Source: Shimia sp051201625
GTDB lineage: Bacteria; Pseudomonadota; Alphaproteobacteria; Rhodobacterales; Rhodobacteraceae
Reading direction: 5' to 3'
Length of the DNA: 64,000 bases
Assembly (NCBI RefSeq): GCF_051201625.1
Contig: NZ_CP179203.1
Coordinates: 558,001-622,000 of the forward strand
Positions 61,309 to 64,000 of the stretch are shown here, piece by piece. The position numbers and the translations under genes are program-made. How positions within the stretch are numbered: position 1 is the stretch's first letter; every line of letters starts with the position of its first letter. A model generated the notes under the pieces. The model did not search any database and was not told the DNA's origin. It saw only the letters and a list, made by a program, of their open reading frames with translations.

Positions 61309-61587
61309 ATGTCTCGCTCTGTATGGAAAGGCCCATTTGTTGATGCTTACGTGCTGAAAAAAGCCGAAGCAGTGCGCGAATCAGGCCGTAATGAAGTTAT
61401 AAAGATTTGGTCGCGTCGCTCCACGATTCTGCCCCAGTTTGTGGGTCTGACTTTTGGCGTGTACAACGGCCGTAAGCACATCCCCGTGAACGTGTCCGAA
61501 GACATGATTGGTCAAAAGTTTGGTGAGTATTCACCAACCCGAACCTATTATGGACACGCGGCTGATAAAAAAGCGAAGCGGAAGTAA
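61309..61587 (+). CDS. rpsS: 30S ribosomal protein S19
   Basis: 92 aa. SRSVWKGPFVDAYVLKK, IKIWSRRSTILPQFVG and GEYSPTRTYYGHAADKK are diagnostic. Binds the 30S head with S13. Three bases after rplB. Confidence 0.99.
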   Translation: MSRSVWKGPFVDAYVLKKAEAVRESGRNEVIKIWSRRSTILPQFVGLTFGVYNGRKHIPVNVSEDMIGQKFGEYSPTRTYYGHAADKKAKRK

Positions 61588-61590
61588 GTC

Positions 61591-61971
61591 ATGGGCAAGG
61601 CAAAAAACCCCCGCCGCGTGGCAGAAAACGAAGCAATGGCAAAAGTCCGGATGCTCCGTACGAGCCCGCAAAAGCTGAACTTGGTAGCAGGTATGATCCG
61701 AGGCAAGAAAGTTGAAAAGGCGCTGACCGATTTAACTTTTTCCAACAAGCGGATCGCGCAGGACGTGAAGAAGTGTCTGCAGTCGGCAATCGCTAATGCG
61801 GAAAACAACCATAACTTGGACGTCGACGAGTTAGTCGTTGCCGAGGCATTTGTGGGAAAAAATTTGGTCATGAAACGCGGGCGTCCGCGGGCGCGTGGCC
61901 GTTTTGGAAAAATTGTAAAGCCATTCTCGGAACTCACCATCACGGTGCGTCAGGTTGAGGAGCAAGCCTAA
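61591..61971 (+). CDS. rplV: 50S ribosomal protein L22
   Basis: 126 aa. VRMLRTSPQKLNLVAGMIRG and the tunnel loop KRGRPRARGRFGKI are visible. Lines the exit tunnel. Its stop overlaps the rpsC start by one base (TAATG). Confidence 0.98.
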   Translation: MGKAKNPRRVAENEAMAKVRMLRTSPQKLNLVAGMIRGKKVEKALTDLTFSNKRIAQDVKKCLQSAIANAENNHNLDVDELVVAEAFVGKNLVMKRGRPRARGRFGKIVKPFSELTITVRQVEEQA

Positions 61972-62678
61972 TGGGTAATAAAGTAAATCCGATCGGGATG
62001 CGCCTGCAGGTGAATCGCACCTGGGACAGCCGCTGGTACGCAGACACCAAGGACTACGGTGATCTTCTTTTAGAAGACCTGAGAATCCGCGAGTTTATCC
62101 AAAGCGAGTGTAAGCAAGCTGGGGTAGCGCGTGTGATCATTGAGCGGCCACACAAAAAGTGCCGTGTTACCATCCACACAGCTCGGCCAGGTGTAATTAT
62201 TGGAAAAAAAGGCGCAGATATCGAAGTGCTGCGCAAGAAAATCGCTGCGATGACTGATTCAGAGTTGCACCTCAACATTGTTGAAGTGCGCAAACCTGAA
62301 CTTGATGCTCAACTTGTTGGCGAAAGCATCGCTCAACAACTAGAACGTCGAGTGTCTTTCCGTCGCGCAATGAAACGGTCAGTTCAAAATGCCATGCGGA
62401 TGGGTGCTCTCGGCATCCGAGTCAACGTGGCTGGTCGTCTCGGTGGTGCCGAAATTGCAAGGACCGAATGGTATCGAGAGGGCCGTGTGCCGTTGCACAC
62501 TCTCCGTGCCGACATCGATTACGCCGCTTCCGATGCGATGACACCTTATGGGATCATCGGGATCAAGGTCTGGATCTTTAAAGGTGAGATCATGGAACAC
62601 GATCCTTCGGCTCGCGACCGTAAAGCACAGGAACTCCAAGATGGCCCAGCACCTCGCGGTGCCAGCGGTCGTCGTTGA
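61971..62678 (+). CDS. rpsC: 30S ribosomal protein S3
   Basis: 235 aa. GNKVNPIGMRLQVNRTWDSR and the KH-domain loop VIIGKKGADIEVLRKK are present, with C-terminal domain RVPLHTLRADIDYA. Part of the mRNA entry site and helicase. Confidence 0.99.
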   Translation: MGNKVNPIGMRLQVNRTWDSRWYADTKDYGDLLLEDLRIREFIQSECKQAGVARVIIERPHKKCRVTIHTARPGVIIGKKGADIEVLRKKIAAMTDSELHLNIVEVRKPELDAQLVGESIAQQLERRVSFRRAMKRSVQNAMRMGALGIRVNVAGRLGGAEIARTEWYREGRVPLHTLRADIDYAASDAMTPYGIIGIKVWIFKGEIMEHDPSARDRKAQELQDGPAPRGASGRR

Positions 62679-62691
62679 GGGAGATTGACAG

Positions 62692-63105
62692 ATGCTTCAA
62701 CCAAAGCGCACTAAATTTCGCAAAATGCACAAAGGCCGCATCAAAGGCCTAGCTAAAGGTGGTTCAGATCTGAACTTCGGTTCTTTTGGTCTGAAAGCTA
62801 CTCAGCCAGAACGAGTGACGGCGCGTCAAATCGAGGCGGCCCGCCGCGCGATGACACGTCACATGAAACGTCAGGGTCGCGTTTGGATTCGTATATTCCC
62901 AGACACCCCGGTTACTTCCAAGCCAACGGAAGTTCGCATGGGTAAAGGTAAGGGGTCCGTCGATTTTTGGGCATGCAAGGTAAAACCAGGTCGTGTGATG
63001 TTTGAACTCGATGGTGTTTCAGAAGATGTAGCCCGTGAGGCGCTGCGTTTGGCTGCTATGAAATTACCGATAAAAACACGTATTGTGGTTCGCGAAGACT
63101 GGTAA
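62692..63105 (+). CDS. rplP: 50S ribosomal protein L16
   Basis: 137 aa. MLQPKRTKFRKMHKGRIKG start and TEVRMGKGKGSVDFWACKVK, which includes the Arg hydroxylated in Escherichia coli by YcfD. Sits at the A-site of the 50S. Last gene of this unit; a terminator follows instead of rpmC-rpsQ. Confidence 0.99.
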   Translation: MLQPKRTKFRKMHKGRIKGLAKGGSDLNFGSFGLKATQPERVTARQIEAARRAMTRHMKRQGRVWIRIFPDTPVTSKPTEVRMGKGKGSVDFWACKVKPGRVMFELDGVSEDVAREALRLAAMKLPIKTRIVVREDW

Positions 63106-63141
63106 CCGTTCACCAGGACACTTCTGATCGCAAGGCTTTTG

Positions 63142-63174
63142 AGGCCCCTACTGTGCAAACAGCAGGGGCCTTTA
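63142..63174 (+). terminator. Terminator after rplP
   Basis: AGGCCCCTACTGT, loop GCAA, ACAGCAGGGGCCT with a single mismatch, then TT. Placed 36 bases after the stop, it ends the rplB-rplP transcript. Confidence 0.85.
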
Positions 63175-63231
63175 TCCTGTGTAGCCGATGGCGACCTAAT
63201 CGCTAGTCAGGCGCCCAATTAATTCTGTTAA

Positions 63232-63366
63232 ATGACCTTATGCAACGAAAGCTTGAACTTTGGTGCGGCCACTGGGTGCATTGAAATTGATAATAATGGT
63301 CCACAATCGTTAGCTGAGGGTATTTTGCGTAAACTAAAAGCATCTTGGCAGGAGCAGGCTAGTTGA
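63232..63366 (+). CDS. Short unrecognised frame, 44 aa
   Basis: ATG 63232 to TGA 63366 encodes MTLCNESLNFGAATGCIEID, then NNGPQSLAEGILRKLKASWQ. It reads like the C-terminal tail of a nucleotide-binding or kinase-type protein, though without a recognised motif. A stop codon lies directly before the ATG and no ribosome site is seen, so it may be a relic. The remaining parts of 63106-63501 hold only the terminator. Confidence 0.3.
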   Translation: MTLCNESLNFGAATGCIEIDNNGPQSLAEGILRKLKASWQEQAS

Positions 63367-63501
63367 TTTGAATAAATTGAAGAGGTGTCGAAAATTCGCT
63401 ATTTAAATGGTCGCGCTTTATGGCGACTTTAAATCGTTTAATTTGATTGGAGTGTTACGCGTGCATTCGCTCCGTTAAGCCATGTGGAATAGTAAAAATT
63501 T

Positions 63502-64000
63502 ATGCCCCAGATCGAATCGCTTTTTGTAACCCGACTTTATCGAGCGAAGCTTTCAGAGTTTGGTGAGACCCTAGATCAAAATGAATTAAAAGCGTCTTGC
63601 TATTCAATTGCAGAGGACGACGAGGCGGGACAGGCGTGGTGTTTGGACAACGGCTATTCTGGCTACACATCCTATGCGTCTTTGACTGATTTAGCTTGGC
63701 GTTTTCCAATTTTTGCGGACATGGTTGCCGCACTTGACGCACACGTGGCTGCATTTTCAAAAGATCTTGAATTCGAGCTTGACGGACGGTCCCTGAAACT
63801 TGAAGACCTGTGGGTTAACATTTTACCAGAGGGTGGTGCGCATAGCTCACATTTGCATCCGCATTCTGTGATCAGTGGGACCGTCTACGTTTCCATGCCG
63901 GAAGGCGCCAGCGCGCTTAAGCTGGAAGATCCAAGGTCTGGTCGAATGATGGCTGCTCCAATTCGCACTAAAAATGCTCCGAGAAACTTACAACAATTCA
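63502..64000 (+). CDS. Putative 2OG-Fe(II) oxygenase, 5' part (cut by window end)
   Basis: The frame opens at ATG 63502 and is still open at the window end, giving 166 residues. PQIESLFVTRLYRAKL is followed by DNGYSGYTSYASLTDLAWRF and, near residue 112-130, AHSSHLHPHSVISGTVYVSM, which fits the iron-binding His region of the TIGR02466 / 2OG-FeII_Oxy_5 group. The distal His and the 2-oxoglutarate Arg lie beyond the window. Substrate unknown. It is immediately downstream of rplP but beyond its terminator. Confidence 0.8.
   Translation, partial: MPQIESLFVTRLYRAKLSEFGETLDQNELKASCYSIAEDDEAGQAWCLDNGYSGYTSYASLTDLAWRFPIFADMVAALDAHVAAFSKDLEFELDGRSLKLEDLWVNILPEGGAHSSHLHPHSVISGTVYVSMPEGASALKLEDPRSGRMMAAPIRTKNAPRNLQQF

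Noticed and set aside
1..64000. CRISPR array, prophage, transposon, toxin-antitoxin or defence system
   Set aside because: No spaced repeat array, transposase, integrase or known defence motif was seen in any frame.

Overview
The window is chromosomal DNA of an alphaproteobacterium, most likely a member of the Rhodobacterales (Roseobacter group). The evidence is gene content and order: pckA divergent from chvI-chvG-hprK-rapZ-EIIA(Man)-ptsH; tRNA-Trp, secE, nusG, rplK, rplA, rplJ, rplL, rpoB, rpoC; then rpsL, rpsG, fusA, tuf and the first part of the S10 cluster. G+C is moderate by eye. No species is claimed.

Layout. 1-0.7 kb: 3' end of a sulfatase / phosphonate monoester hydrolase, then a decayed stretch. 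1.5-7.9 kb: five-gene oligopeptide-type ABC importer. 8.3-10.9 kb: modABC molybdate importer. 11.1-14.0 kb (minus): aroQ, a tRNA with anticodon CAT, two short unexplained frames, and pckA. 14.4-18.9 kb: ChvI/ChvG two-component system and regulatory PTS proteins, with a frameshift in hprK. 18.9-26.4 kb: acyltransferase, 3-hydroxyacyl-CoA dehydrogenase, small secreted protein, etfBA, cobalamin adenosyltransferase, small membrane protein, SDR and SH3 protein. 26.6-31.4 kb: parC and a coupled DUF898-M48 peptidase pair. 32.0-35.3 kb: lipoprotein, first tuf, glycine-rich lipoprotein, DUF374 protein. 35.4-50.2 kb: tRNA-Trp to rpoC, with a glycosyltransferase between rplA and rplJ. 50.4-51.2 kb: EamA transporter. 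52.0-63.1 kb: str and S10 gene clusters. 63.5 kb-end: 5' part of a 2OG-Fe(II) oxygenase.

How the genes work together. Most of the second half is the transcription and translation core: RNA polymerase beta and beta', NusG, SecE, EF-G, EF-Tu twice, and ribosomal proteins. The first half joins nutrient import (peptides, molybdate) with central carbon control. PEP carboxykinase sits opposite an envelope/acid-sensing two-component system and a PTS branch that appears to regulate rather than transport. ETF and a 3-hydroxyacyl-CoA dehydrogenase serve acyl-CoA oxidation.

I see no CRISPR array, prophage, insertion sequence, defence island or secondary-metabolite cluster, and I do not claim a new biological system. 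The best second looks are: (1) the hprK frameshift at an A6 tract; (2) a 1365-bp duplicated tuf segment that begins at the start codon and carries a fragment of the neighbouring lipoprotein gene; (3) an S10 cluster split between rplW and rplB by a terminator, a new promoter and a foldable leader; (4) a 13-bp direct repeat spaced 20 bp between pckA and chvI; (5) a DUF898-M48 membrane pair; (6) a 2OG oxygenase directly after rplP; (7) several short protein-like frames below usual gene-calling limits.
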